Assembly: GCA_001512495.1 (NCBI GenBank) | Contig: LFRU01000065.1 | Span: forward strand, 1 to 49,594 | Length of the DNA: 49,594 nucleotides | Reading direction: 5' to 3' | Source: Syntrophothermus sp. DTU052 | GTDB lineage: Bacteria; Bacillota; Syntrophomonadia; Syntrophomonadales; DTU052 | In this document: positions 25,157-32,846 of the stretch, piece after piece | Position numbering within the stretch: the stretch's first letter is position 1 | Layout of the letters: each line of letters begins with the position of its first letter | The notes under the pieces: generated by a model | Told to the model about the DNA's origin: nothing | The model's input: only the letters and a program-made list of their open reading frames with translations | Databases searched by the model: none | Program-made: the position numbers and the translations under genes

Positions 25157-25488
25157 AGGTAGGTAAACCCTCTGGTGGAGGGTTATTGATTAAAAGTCTT
25201 AACCTGCTCCCACTGACTTAGCTGACGTAAAGGCTTCCTTGCCGGAATGATTGCCGGAATTCGCTTGTTGGGTTGGTCCAACTACTTGCATGCTGCAAGC
25301 TTAGAAGAGATAGCAGCCGGCTGTAAACAGCCAAAAAAATCAGGTTAAATGAGCATAAAAGCAGTAAAAATAGGGATTTATCGCCGCATTCAGTAACCCG
25401 GCCCCGATTTCCAACATATAATTTAGGTAACGAATTGGATAATCTTCCAGCTTTGGAGGTGTCAATAAGAGCAGGGGAGGGGGTCAGA
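25157..25488. other. intergenic region with small hairpins
   Basis: No convincing gene. AACCCTC (25166-25172) / GAGGGTT (25178-25184) is a terminator-like stem with a weak T tract. CTTGCA-TGC-TGCAAG is at 25285-25299, and GGCTG-TAAA-CAGCC followed by seven A lies near 25319-25339. A 33-codon ATG frame near 25246 lacks a ribosome site. Confidence 0.4.
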
Positions 25489-25650
25489 ATGGCTACGGAT
25501 AAGTTTGAACACGCTACCTTCTATCTGACAAAAAACCAGGTTGATCAAATCAAGAAGCTCGCAAAAGACAACCAGATCTCGCGCAGTGCATTGGTGCGCA
25601 TGATTATAAGAGAGTACCTTGCCAGACAGGATGAACACAAGAAGGAGTAG
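25489..25650 (+). CDS. Ribbon-helix-helix (CopG/MetJ-Arc type) DNA-binding protein
   Basis: A 53-residue protein with the RHH pattern: a short strand ATFYLTKNQVDQIKKLAKDN, then ISRSALVRMIIREYL. Such proteins bind DNA as dimers through the N-terminal strand and often regulate themselves or act as antitoxins; no toxin gene is adjacent. The longer frame from 25435 is not used because AGGGGG lies 5 bases before the ATG at 25489. Three terminator-type hairpins follow it. Confidence 0.75.
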   Translation: MATDKFEHATFYLTKNQVDQIKKLAKDNQISRSALVRMIIREYLARQDEHKKE

Positions 25651-25677
25651 TGCAAACAGCGCATGGATGGCTGAATG

Positions 25678-25702
25678 AAAAGCACCCGGAAAGGGTGCTT
25701 TT
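25678..25702 (+). terminator. terminator 1 after RHH gene
   Basis: Perfect 10-bp stem AAAAGCACCC / GGGTGCTTTT with loop GGAAA. A-tract and T-tract at both ends make it potentially bidirectional. Confidence 0.85.
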
Positions 25703-25704
25703 GG

Positions 25705-25736
25705 CCTGCCGAGGATTCCGTTGTTGGCAGGTTTTT
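25705..25736 (+). terminator. terminator-like hairpin 2
   Basis: CCTGCC (25705-25710) / GGCAGG (25726-25731) followed by five T. Confidence 0.6.
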
Positions 25737-25777
25737 ATATTACTGAATTACAGGCAGTCGGTGTTAAACCGAATGTT

Positions 25778-25818
25778 AAAGACCGGTTCAAGCCGTTGGG
25801 CTACCAACCGGTCTTTTT
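25778..25818 (+). terminator. terminator-like hairpin 3
   Basis: AAAGACCGGTT (25778-25788) / AACCGGTCTTT (25806-25816) with more T after it. The 3' arm is the same as that of the terminator at 29431-29466. Confidence 0.8.
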
Positions 25819-25855
25819 GCATTTCGAAAAATTTTTCAAAAAGCATATTTAACCG

Positions 25856-25884
25856 TTGACAACTGACGACTGCAACACTATTAT
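25856..25884 (+). promoter_or_regulatory. sigma-A promoter of the rubrerythrin gene
   Basis: TTGACA (25856-25861), 17-base spacer, TATTAT (25879-25884). A strong vegetative promoter; predicted start near 25891 falls inside the first PerR-like box. Confidence 0.8.
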
Positions 25885-25918
25885 ATATAATGATTACAGA
25901 TTTGTTATCATTATATAT
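25883..25918. promoter_or_regulatory. two PerR-like operator boxes
   Basis: Box 1 (25885-25899) agrees with the Per box TTATAATnATTATAA at 12 of 14 defined positions. Box 2 (25902-25916), read on the reverse strand, agrees at 11 of 14. Together they form a 12-bp perfect inverted repeat (25883-25894 / 25907-25918). They overlap the transcription start, so bound repressor would block the promoter. PerR is the peroxide-sensing Fur-family repressor; its gene is not in the window. Confidence 0.7.
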
Positions 25919-25920
25919 TT

Positions 25921-25988
25921 GGTGCCGTTAGGGATAGGTCGATGGCCAAGGACTATCGATGTTTTCCCGGCGCCGGAACCGGGGCACC
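25921..25988 (+). ncRNA. structured leader candidate in rubrerythrin 5' UTR
   Basis: Outer stem GGTGCC (25921-25926) / GGCACC (25983-25988) encloses two hairpins: GATAG-G-TC / GACTATC (25933-25957, one bulge) and CCCGG / CCGGG (25966-25983 region). The result looks like a three-way junction of about 68 nt in the transcribed leader. It matches no riboswitch class that I recognise. Confidence 0.35.
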
Positions 25989-26028
25989 TTAATACAAAAT
26001 ATTATGTTATTGAGGAGGGATTGCTCTT

Positions 26029-26577
26029 ATGAAAAAATGGGTATGTGGGGTATGCGGTTGTGTTCACGAGGGAACTGCACCACCGGAAAAATGTCCCCAG
26101 TGCGGAGCAAGCAGGGAGAAGTTTTCGGAATTATCGTCTGACAGGCTGGTCTGGGCCGATGAACACCGGATCGGGGTTGGTGCCGGAGTAGATCCCGAGG
26201 TGGTGGAGCTCCTACGTGCCAACTTTGTGGGAGAGTGTACCGAGGTTGGTATGTATCTGGCCATGAGCAGACAGGCTGATAGGGAAGGTTATCCGGAAAT
26301 AGCCGAGGCCTACAAGCGGATTGCCTGGGAAGAAGCGGAACACGCCGCGAAATTTGCAGAACTGCTGGGCGAGGTTGTAACCGCAGATACCAGAAAGAAT
26401 CTGGAGATGCGGGTGGAGGCGGAATTCGGTGCCTGCCAGGGCAAGAAAGACCTGGCGACCAGGGCTAAGCAGCTTAATTACGACGCTATACATGATACCG
26501 TGCATGAAATGTGTAAAGATGAAGCCCGACATGGGGCGGCCTTTGCCGGCCTGTTAAAGCGTTATTTCCAAGCCTGA
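26029..26577 (+). CDS. Reverse rubrerythrin (rubredoxin domain N-terminal)
   Basis: A 182-residue protein. Residues 1-35 form a rubredoxin (CGVCG ... CPQCG), followed by a ferritin-like di-iron four-helix bundle ([20 protein letters not shown]). This domain order is reversed compared with classic rubrerythrin and is known from Clostridium acetobutylicum, where such proteins reduce peroxide with NADH-derived electrons and are repressed by PerR. The rubredoxin reductase partner can be the fusion protein encoded next. GAGGAGGG precedes the ATG. The PerR-like boxes upstream agree with this role. Confidence 0.92.
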   Translation: MKKWVCGVCGCVHEGTAPPEKCPQCGASREKFSELSSDRLVWADEHRIGVGAGVDPEVVELLRANFVGECTEVGMYLAMSRQADREGYPEIAEAYKRIAWEEAEHAAKFAELLGEVVTADTRKNLEMRVEAEFGACQGKKDLATRAKQLNYDAIHDTVHEMCKDEARHGAAFAGLLKRYFQA

Positions 26578-26605
26578 AAGCAGCCGTGCCGGATAAGTGA
26601 GGCCA

Positions 26606-26691
26606 TTTGGAGCGGATCGCTACCCCGGTAACGGAGTTTCACACCTATTCATTTTATTGGTGTCACTCCGTAGGATAATATCCGCTCCAAA
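26606..26691 (+). repeat. long intergenic stem-loop between rubrerythrin and flavodiiron genes
   Basis: Perfect 12-bp outer stem TTTGGAGCGGAT (26606-26617) / ATCCGCTCCAAA (26680-26691). Inside it lies a second stem-loop, ACGGAGT (26631-26637) / ACTCCGT (26665-26671) plus ACACC / GGTGT around an AT-rich loop. No strong T-run directly follows. It may stabilise, process or partially terminate the transcript. Confidence 0.6.
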
Positions 26692-26718
26692 AATTTTGGG
26701 GAATGGGGGAGGAAGAAT

Positions 26719-29328
26719 ATGAAACAAGCGGTACCTGTTAAGGATGGCATTTGGTGGGTGGGAGCCCTTGACCCGGATCTCAAGGTTTTCGATATTGTGA
26801 TGACCACCGAATATGGAACCACCTATAACTCCTATTTGGTTAAGGGATCGCAGAAGACTGCTCTTATAGAAGCGGTTAAGGACGGCTTTTTACCAGAATT
26901 CCTGGAGCGGATCAAGGAGGTTGTAGATCCGTCCAGCATCGATTTCCTGATTCTTAATCACACCGAACCTGACCATACCGGTTCTGTTGCGGAGCTGTTA
27001 AAAATCGCACCGCAGATAACAGTGGTTGGAAGTCAAATAGCGCTTACCTTTCTGGCCGAGATTGCCAATCGTGACTTTCGAAGTATGGCCGTCAAAGACG
27101 GGGATGTGATTTCTCTGGGGGACAAGACCCTGCGCTTTATTGACGCTCCATTTTTGCATTGGCCGGACACCATTTTCACCTATTGCGAAGAAGACCGGGT
27201 ACTGTTCAGTTGTGATGTCTTTGGCTCTCATTACAGTGACGAACGATTGTTCAACGATCTTATTGAGAACGACTTTTCAGATGCCTTTGAATACTACTTC
27301 CAGATGATTCTCGGCCCGTTTAAGTCCTACCTCGCACAGGCTTTGGATAAGATTGCAGGTCTGGATATTGATGTTATCTGCCCGAGTCACGGCCCCATTC
27401 TGCGGTCGAATTTGGACGACTATATAAAGCGTTATCGGGAATGGACCAGGCCGCCGCAACGCAGTGAAAAGCCAATAATAATAGTCCCTTACGTCTCTGC
27501 TTATGGCTACACCCAGAGTATTGCGAAATCGATAATTGAAGGTGTATCCATGATGGGTGATTTTGACATCCAAAGCTACGATCTGGTGGAAACCCCGGTA
27601 GAAGAAGTGCTGCCTAAGATTGAGGGGGCCGATGCTCTGCTGGTGGGGTCGCCCACCCTGGTAGGGGATGCGCCGCCTCCCATCTGGCAGCTCCTCTACA
27701 GCCTATCACCGGTGGTACACGGCAACAAGCTGGCAGGTGCTTTCGGATCGTACGGGTGGAGCGGCGAAGCGGTGCCCAATATCGAAGCCAGATTGCGCGC
27801 CTTGAGAATGCAGGTGGTGCCCGGCCTCAAAATAAACTTTAAGCCTTCGGGAGCTCAACTGGAGCAAGCGTTTGAGTGGGGCGTGAACTTTGGACGCCGG
27901 TTAAGCGATTATCTCACGCCCAAGGCCAAAACCAGCTGGCGCTGCTTGGTCTGTGGGCAGGTTTTCCAGGGTGAGGAGCCACCCAATGTATGCCCGGCGT
28001 GTGGTGTCAGCCGTGAAAACTTCGTGCGGGTGCAGCCGGAAGATGAATTTTTCAACGACACTGAGGATACGTATGTAATTGCCGGCGGGGGGATTGCAGC
28101 CTTAACCGCCGCCGAAGCTATCCGTAAACGTGACCGTACCGGGAAGATACAGATTTATACCCAGGAACCCTTCCCCATATATTACCGTACGGCTCTGGCC
28201 GAATGTATGACCGAAAGGCTGGCTGATGAGGCACTATTTGTCCATCCGGAATCCTGGTTCCGGGAAAACCGCATTGAAGTTTTTACTGGAAAAACGATCT
28301 CGGAGATAAACCCCGGCGAAAAGAAAATTACCCTGGAGGATGGTACGCCAGTCTCATACTCCAAACTGATTATTGCTACCGGAGCTCACAGCTTTATTCC
28401 TCCAATTCCCGGCAGTGACCTGCAGGGGGTTTTCACGCTGCGCAGCCTGGAAGATGCCGACCGCATCAGGGAATACACCCGGGGCCTTAAGAAAGCAGTT
28501 ATCATAGGCGGTGGAGTACTTGGTCTGGAGGCGGCCTATGAGCTGAAGGAAGGCGGGTTTGAGGTCACCATAATAGAAGCCTCACCCCGGCTTATGCCGC
28601 GGCAGTTAGACCAGGACGCTTCCGAGCGCCTGGAGGAAATTCTGACCAAAGCCGGAATAGAACTGGTCCTGGGTGCGTCTACAGGCGAGATATTGGGACC
28701 GGAGCGGGTCACGAGTGTCAGGTTGTCCGATGGACGGGAGATCCCTTGCGACTTTGTACTGCTCTCCACAGGAGTCAGGCCCAATACGGGACTGGCCCAA
28801 GCGGGGGGGCTGAATGTCAACCGGGGAATCGTGGTCGACAGCTCTATGCGGACCAGCGCCAATGATGTCCTGGCCTGCGGTGACGTAGCCGAATACAACG
28901 GGGTTGTAGCCGGGTTATGGACGGTGGCTGTAGAAATGGGACGCGTAGCCGGGGCCAACGCGGCCGGAGATTGGCTGGAATACGATCCTCCAAAGTTATC
29001 CACCATGTTGGCGGTGTTTGGCCAGGAGATATTCTCAGTAGGCGACGTCAACCAACCCCCGGAAAACTGCCGCATTGTGACCAGCAGTGACCCGGCGGCG
29101 GGCTCGTTTAAGAAATACTTTATCCAGGATGGGGTTTTGATCGGAGCCATTATTATTGCTCCTAAGGTTAAGGCAACCGGAGCCCTGCGTGCGCTGGGAC
29201 GAGGCGGCAAGGTAAAGGCCAACAAGTGGAAGTGCCGTCGGTGCGGGTATATACATGACGGCCCTGAACCGCCGGATGTATGTCCAGTTTGTGGCGCTCC
29301 CAAAAACCTGTTTGACCCCGTGGAATAA
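26719..29328 (+). CDS. Multidomain flavodiiron protein: FDP core + rubredoxin + NADH:rubredoxin reductase + rubredoxin
   Basis: An 869-residue fusion. Residues ~1-250: metallo-beta-lactamase di-iron domain with H81-x-E83-x-D85-H86. ~255-400: flavodoxin/FMN domain. ~405-440: rubredoxin (CLVCG ... CPACG). ~450-830: FAD/NAD(P)H reductase with AGGGIAALTAAEA and a second Rossmann IIGGGVLGLEAAYEL. ~836-869: second rubredoxin (CRRCG ... CPVCG). Class F flavodiiron proteins of Clostridia with the first four units are NADH:O2 reductases; the extra C-terminal rubredoxin is unusual and could feed rubrerythrin. It lies in the cytoplasm and probably shares the rubrerythrin promoter. Confidence 0.93.
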   Translation: MKQAVPVKDGIWWVGALDPDLKVFDIVMTTEYGTTYNSYLVKGSQKTALIEAVKDGFLPEFLERIKEVVDPSSIDFLILNHTEPDHTGSVAELLKIAPQITVVGSQIALTFLAEIANRDFRSMAVKDGDVISLGDKTLRFIDAPFLHWPDTIFTYCEEDRVLFSCDVFGSHYSDERLFNDLIENDFSDAFEYYFQMILGPFKSYLAQALDKIAGLDIDVICPSHGPILRSNLDDYIKRYREWTRPPQRSEKPIIIVPYVSAYGYTQSIAKSIIEGVSMMGDFDIQSYDLVETPVEEVLPKIEGADALLVGSPTLVGDAPPPIWQLLYSLSPVVHGNKLAGAFGSYGWSGEAVPNIEARLRALRMQVVPGLKINFKPSGAQLEQAFEWGVNFGRRLSDYLTPKAKTSWRCLVCGQVFQGEEPPNVCPACGVSRENFVRVQPEDEFFNDTEDTYVIAGGGIAALTAAEAIRKRDRTGKIQIYTQEPFPIYYRTALAECMTERLADEALFVHPESWFRENRIEVFTGKTISEINPGEKKITLEDGTPVSYSKLIIATGAHSFIPPIPGSDLQGVFTLRSLEDADRIREYTRGLKKAVIIGGGVLGLEAAYELKEGGFEVTIIEASPRLMPRQLDQDASERLEEILTKAGIELVLGASTGEILGPERVTSVRLSDGREIPCDFVLLSTGVRPNTGLAQAGGLNVNRGIVVDSSMRTSANDVLACGDVAEYNGVVAGLWTVAVEMGRVAGANAAGDWLEYDPPKLSTMLAVFGQEIFSVGDVNQPPENCRIVTSSDPAAGSFKKYFIQDGVLIGAIIIAPKVKATGALRALGRGGKVKANKWKCRRCGYIHDGPEPPDVCPVCGAPKNLFDPVE

Positions 29329-29430
29329 GATCTTCCCTCTTATTGGGCCGGGGTAGACGGGGATGTTCAGCGCTCTTCTCTCAGGTTGTTGGCAAAGGAG
29401 CCTGATCGAAAAATAGTCATATATACTCCT

Positions 29431-29466
29431 AAGACCGGTATAAGCGCATGCTGAACCGGTCTTTTT
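29431..29466 (+). terminator. terminator after the flavodiiron gene
   Basis: AAGACCGGT (29431-29439) / ACCGGTCTT (29455-29463), 15-base loop, then T-run. The stem is the same as in hairpin 3 at 25778-25818, on the other flank of the redox island. Confidence 0.85.
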
Positions 29467-29616
29467 ATCTCCGGGTGGTTCAAATGGCCGAATTGCGGAA
29501 AAAATAAATAAGAATTTAACGCCGATATCAAATGTGAAGCGACAGCTTGTCAGGTTGTCGAAGAATGTCTAAACTTAACATAAGCACCCGAACGCGAACG
29601 GATTGGAGGTAATACG

Positions 29617-30942
29617 ATGGAAAACAGATGGAAAGAGATGTACAAGAGCAAGCTCAAAACGCCGGATGAAGCGGTGGCCGAGATCCGTGATGGGGAGGGA
29701 ATCGGATTTTCGCTGGCTAACGGACGGCCGGAAGCCTTCTGCAACGCGCTGGCGAAAAGGGTTTTGGCAGGGGAATTGAGCAACATTAAGGTGTTTGCGG
29801 GACTGGGATTGAGTCCTACACTGTTAAATAGCCCGGAAATCGTGGACAAGGTTGAATTCGATTGCCCCTACCTGGGTCCCATCGAACGTTTCTTCGTGCA
29901 GAAGGGGTTGTATACATATACCCCGGTAAAACTGGGCGATGCTGATCTGATCGCTCGCAGGAACCTGCGTCCCGGATCGGTTATGGCCATGACGGTATCT
30001 CCAATGGATCGCAACGGATTCTTCAGCTGTGGAATCAACGTGGACTATGGGTATGGCCTGGCCAGAATGCATCCCGGCAAGCGCCTGCTGATACTGGAGG
30101 TTAACGAACACATGCCCCGGACCTTTGGGGTTAACCTTTTTCACATAAGCGAAGTGGATGTTATTATCGAGAATAATGTTCCCTTGAAGACCCTGCCTGA
30201 GGTTAAGGTAACTGAGGAAGACAGAAGAATTGCAGAGTACATAGTGGAACACATACCGGACGGAGCCTGTATACAGTTGGGGATCGGCGGCATTCCCAAT
30301 GCCGTGGGTGAGTTCTTAAAGGACAAGAAAGACCTCGGGATCCATACCGAGATGATAACCGACAGCATGCTGGATCTTTGGGAGTGTGGAGCGATTACCT
30401 GCCGGAAGAAGAATTTCATTCCCTACAAGTGGGTGGCATCCTTCGCTCTTGGTTCGCAGAGGCTTTATGATTTTATCCATGAAAACCCGATGATCGATTT
30501 CTACACCGTGGGGTTCGTAAACCGCCCGTCGATCATCGGCAAGAACGACAACATGATCTCGGTAAATGCTACGCTGGAGGTGGACCTTACGGGGCAGTGC
30601 GCCTCTGAGTCGATAGGACCCCGGCAGTATACGGGAACCGGCGGGCAACTGGATTTTGTGCAGGGTGCCTGGCTGTCTAAGGGCGGACAGTCATTTATTG
30701 CTCTGCATTCCACCTACACCGACAAATCCGGTCAAAGGAAGTCCAAGATTGTTCCCACCCTGGCTCCGGGAACGTTTGTCACTACCCCGCGCACCGAAGT
30801 TAACTGGATCGTAACCGAGTATGGAGCAGCCCAGCTTAAGGGTCAAAATGTCAGGCAGCGGGTCGAGGCCCTAATCAACCTCGCCCACCCGGACTTGCGG
30901 GACGAACTCCGATTTGAAGCCAAAAAACTGCTGCTGATTTAG
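29617..30942 (+). CDS. Acetyl-CoA hydrolase/CoA-transferase family (4-hydroxybutyrate/butyryl-CoA:acetate type)
   Basis: A 441-residue class I CoA-transferase. The catalytic-type Glu lies in GQCASESIG and is followed by the conserved YTGTGGQLDFVQGA. LGIGGIPNAV (glycine-rich CoA-binding) is also visible. Such enzymes move CoA between acetate and butyryl- or 4-hydroxybutyryl-CoA in fermenting or syntrophic Clostridia; the acyl group cannot be told. GGAGG lies well before the ATG. Convergent with the por-gntR operon and separated from it by a terminator. Confidence 0.88.
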   Translation: MENRWKEMYKSKLKTPDEAVAEIRDGEGIGFSLANGRPEAFCNALAKRVLAGELSNIKVFAGLGLSPTLLNSPEIVDKVEFDCPYLGPIERFFVQKGLYTYTPVKLGDADLIARRNLRPGSVMAMTVSPMDRNGFFSCGINVDYGYGLARMHPGKRLLILEVNEHMPRTFGVNLFHISEVDVIIENNVPLKTLPEVKVTEEDRRIAEYIVEHIPDGACIQLGIGGIPNAVGEFLKDKKDLGIHTEMITDSMLDLWECGAITCRKKNFIPYKWVASFALGSQRLYDFIHENPMIDFYTVGFVNRPSIIGKNDNMISVNATLEVDLTGQCASESIGPRQYTGTGGQLDFVQGAWLSKGGQSFIALHSTYTDKSGQRKSKIVPTLAPGTFVTTPRTEVNWIVTEYGAAQLKGQNVRQRVEALINLAHPDLRDELRFEAKKLLLI

Positions 30943-31025
30943 CGTATGAACCCGGCTTATCCTCCGCAGGATGTTATCTCAAACAGGACCGGACAGGTCT
31001 GGCTTTCGAAAGGATAAAATGCAGT

Positions 31026-31049
31026 AAAGGACGGGACTCCCCGTCTTTT
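31026..31049 (+). terminator. terminator after the CoA-transferase
   Basis: AAAGGACGGG (31026-31035) / CCCGTCTTTT (31040-31049), one G-U pair, 4-base loop, ending in T4. Confidence 0.8.
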
Positions 31050-31139
31050 CTGTCGGGGCGCAGAAGGGGATTCATCTTTATGGGGCTCAATACGGCCCCG
31101 GTTATATTGCCGCAGAGGTACGGGTGTCCACCGCCGGGA

Positions 31140-31844
31140 CTAACCACCGGATAGCCCTGATTCCACGTGTTTCAGGTGCTGCAGCATCCCTTCCCGGGCG
31201 GCAGCCGGGTCCCCAGCCAGGATTGCATCCAGGATGACTTGGTGCTCGTTTAATATCCGCTCGGCGGTTTTGGGATTTGAATACATCTCGGTGCGGTCTA
31301 CCAGGAAGGTCTGGTGCATCATATTATCAAGGGTCTTAATGATCCTGCGCAACAGCGGGTTTTTGGTGGCCTCGGCGATGGCGAAGTGAAAGAACAGATC
31401 AAATTCCACCCCCTGCTCATGGCGTTCGGCGGTAGCCTTCATATCGTTCAAAACCTCAACCATCTTGAGCCGGTCCTGCTCGGTAGCCCTCTGGGCGGCC
31501 AGGGCGGCAGCTTCGGCTTCCAAAATCCTCCTGACTTCCATCAACTGTGCCAAGGGGTTGCGTTCTACAGAGAGCACCAATGCCAGGGGCTCAATCATCT
31601 CACTGTTCATACTGGCACTAACAAAGGTGCCTTCTCCCGGCTTTACATCAAGTACCCCCATAGCCTGCAGGGCTACTACGGCTTCCCGGACCGAGGCCCG
31701 ACTGACCCCGAGCATCTGGGCCATGTCCCGCTCTGAAGGCAGCTTATCGCCGGGATTGAAGGTGCCTGTACTTATCAGTTCTCGCAGCTGTTCAACGATC
31801 TCCTCATAGATTTTTTTCGTCTTGATGGGCTTAAACTCTCCCAT
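31140..31844 (-). CDS. GntR/FadR-type transcription regulator of the por operon
   Basis: A 234-residue protein with an N-terminal GntR winged helix (EEIVEQLRELISTGTFNPGDKLPSERDMAQMLGVSRASVREAV) and a helical FCD effector domain containing the conserved His/Asp metal or ligand residues (FHFAIAEATKN). Start at ATG 31844 with GGAGG 6 bases upstream; the frame extends further without a ribosome site. It is the last gene of porGDAB-gntR. By analogy with E. coli PdhR and LldR it probably senses pyruvate or lactate and represses its own operon; this is inference. Confidence 0.88.
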   Translation of the reverse strand: MGEFKPIKTKKIYEEIVEQLRELISTGTFNPGDKLPSERDMAQMLGVSRASVREAVVALQAMGVLDVKPGEGTFVSASMNSEMIEPLALVLSVERNPLAQLMEVRRILEAEAAALAAQRATEQDRLKMVEVLNDMKATAERHEQGVEFDLFFHFAIAEATKNPLLRRIIKTLDNMMHQTFLVDRTEMYSNPKTAERILNEHQVILDAILAGDPAAAREGMLQHLKHVESGLSGG

Positions 31845-31875
31845 AACGACCTCCTTCTGCAGAAACGCGCCGAGA

Positions 31876-32814
31876 CTAAACCGCAATTTTCGCCCGTTCC
31901 CGCATAAAAGCGATTTCACGGTCGATATCATTCTGAATTTCGGCGATGCGCTGCGAAGCATCGGGGCCTTTAAGAAAACGGTTGAAGCGCCCCTGCTTCA
32001 TTAAGTATTCATCCACGGGAACCGGGTCCTTTTTGCCGCTGATTATATGTGAGCTGGGGTTATTAAAGCTGATTTTGCCATTTTCGGCTTCCCATAATAA
32101 CCAGGCGCCGCAGCGCACAGCCATACGGCTCATCTGTACGGTTTCCGACATATCGAACTGCCATCCCAAATAGCAGGGGGCCAGGATTTCGATGTATTTC
32201 ATACCCGGTATGTTGCGGGCCTTTACCACCTTGTCGTACAGGTCGCCGGGGTAGGCTACCGTAGCCGTAGCCACGTAGGGAATATTGTGCTCCAGCATCA
32301 AGAGGGCCATGTTCTTTTTCGGCTGACGCTTGCCGGTAGGGGTGGTAGTGGTAAAACTTCCGCGCGGGGTGGCCCCGCTGCGTTGCACACCGGTGTTGCT
32401 GTATGCTTCATTGTTATAGCAGAAGTGAATAAAATTATCGTTGCGCTCGGCTGCAGCCGATAAGGCCTGCAAGCCGATGTCATAGGTGCCGCCGTCGCCC
32501 ACCCAACTGAATACCGTAGGCAGCTCACCTTGCAGACGGCCCTTTTCCTTCATTATTTCCAGCGCGTTGGCTATACCGGAGGCCGAAGAACCGGCGGTCG
32601 CAAAGCAGACATTAATGCAGGGCCAGTTGTAGCCCAGTCTGGGGGTCATGCCCATGCTGGCTACCGCGCAGGAAGGGGTCAGCAGCATGATGGCGTTGGG
32701 GCCCAAAGCCTTGCCCACAATGCGCAAGGCCATGGTAGCGGGGCAGCCGCCGCAGGACCCATTACCACTTAAAACCTGCTCGGTATCCGGTAGTTTTTTT
32801 ATGCTGGTTGTCAT
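31876..32814 (-). CDS. porB: Pyruvate:ferredoxin oxidoreductase, beta subunit
   Basis: A 312-residue thiamine-diphosphate subunit. Cysteines of the [4Fe-4S] site (NGSCGGCPA, TPSCAVASMG, and a later PCYLGW) and the TPP/Mg motif VGDGGTYDIGLQAL ... NNEAYSNTG are visible. With porA, porD and porG it oxidises pyruvate to acetyl-CoA and CO2, passing electrons to ferredoxin, or runs in reverse. Neighbours are spaced 32 bases (porA) and 31 bases (gntR). Confidence 0.95.
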   Translation of the reverse strand: MTTSIKKLPDTEQVLSGNGSCGGCPATMALRIVGKALGPNAIMLLTPSCAVASMGMTPRLGYNWPCINVCFATAGSSASGIANALEIMKEKGRLQGELPTVFSWVGDGGTYDIGLQALSAAAERNDNFIHFCYNNEAYSNTGVQRSGATPRGSFTTTTPTGKRQPKKNMALLMLEHNIPYVATATVAYPGDLYDKVVKARNIPGMKYIEILAPCYLGWQFDMSETVQMSRMAVRCGAWLLWEAENGKISFNNPSSHIISGKKDPVPVDEYLMKQGRFNRFLKGPDASQRIAEIQNDIDREIAFMRERAKIAV

Positions 32815-32846
32815 ATCTCATCCATTCCTTTCCTGGTCTGTGCTGT

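Noticed and set aside
25489-25650. Toxin-antitoxin module with the RHH protein as antitoxin
   Set aside because: No toxin-like gene lies beside it; terminators and a separate promoter follow.
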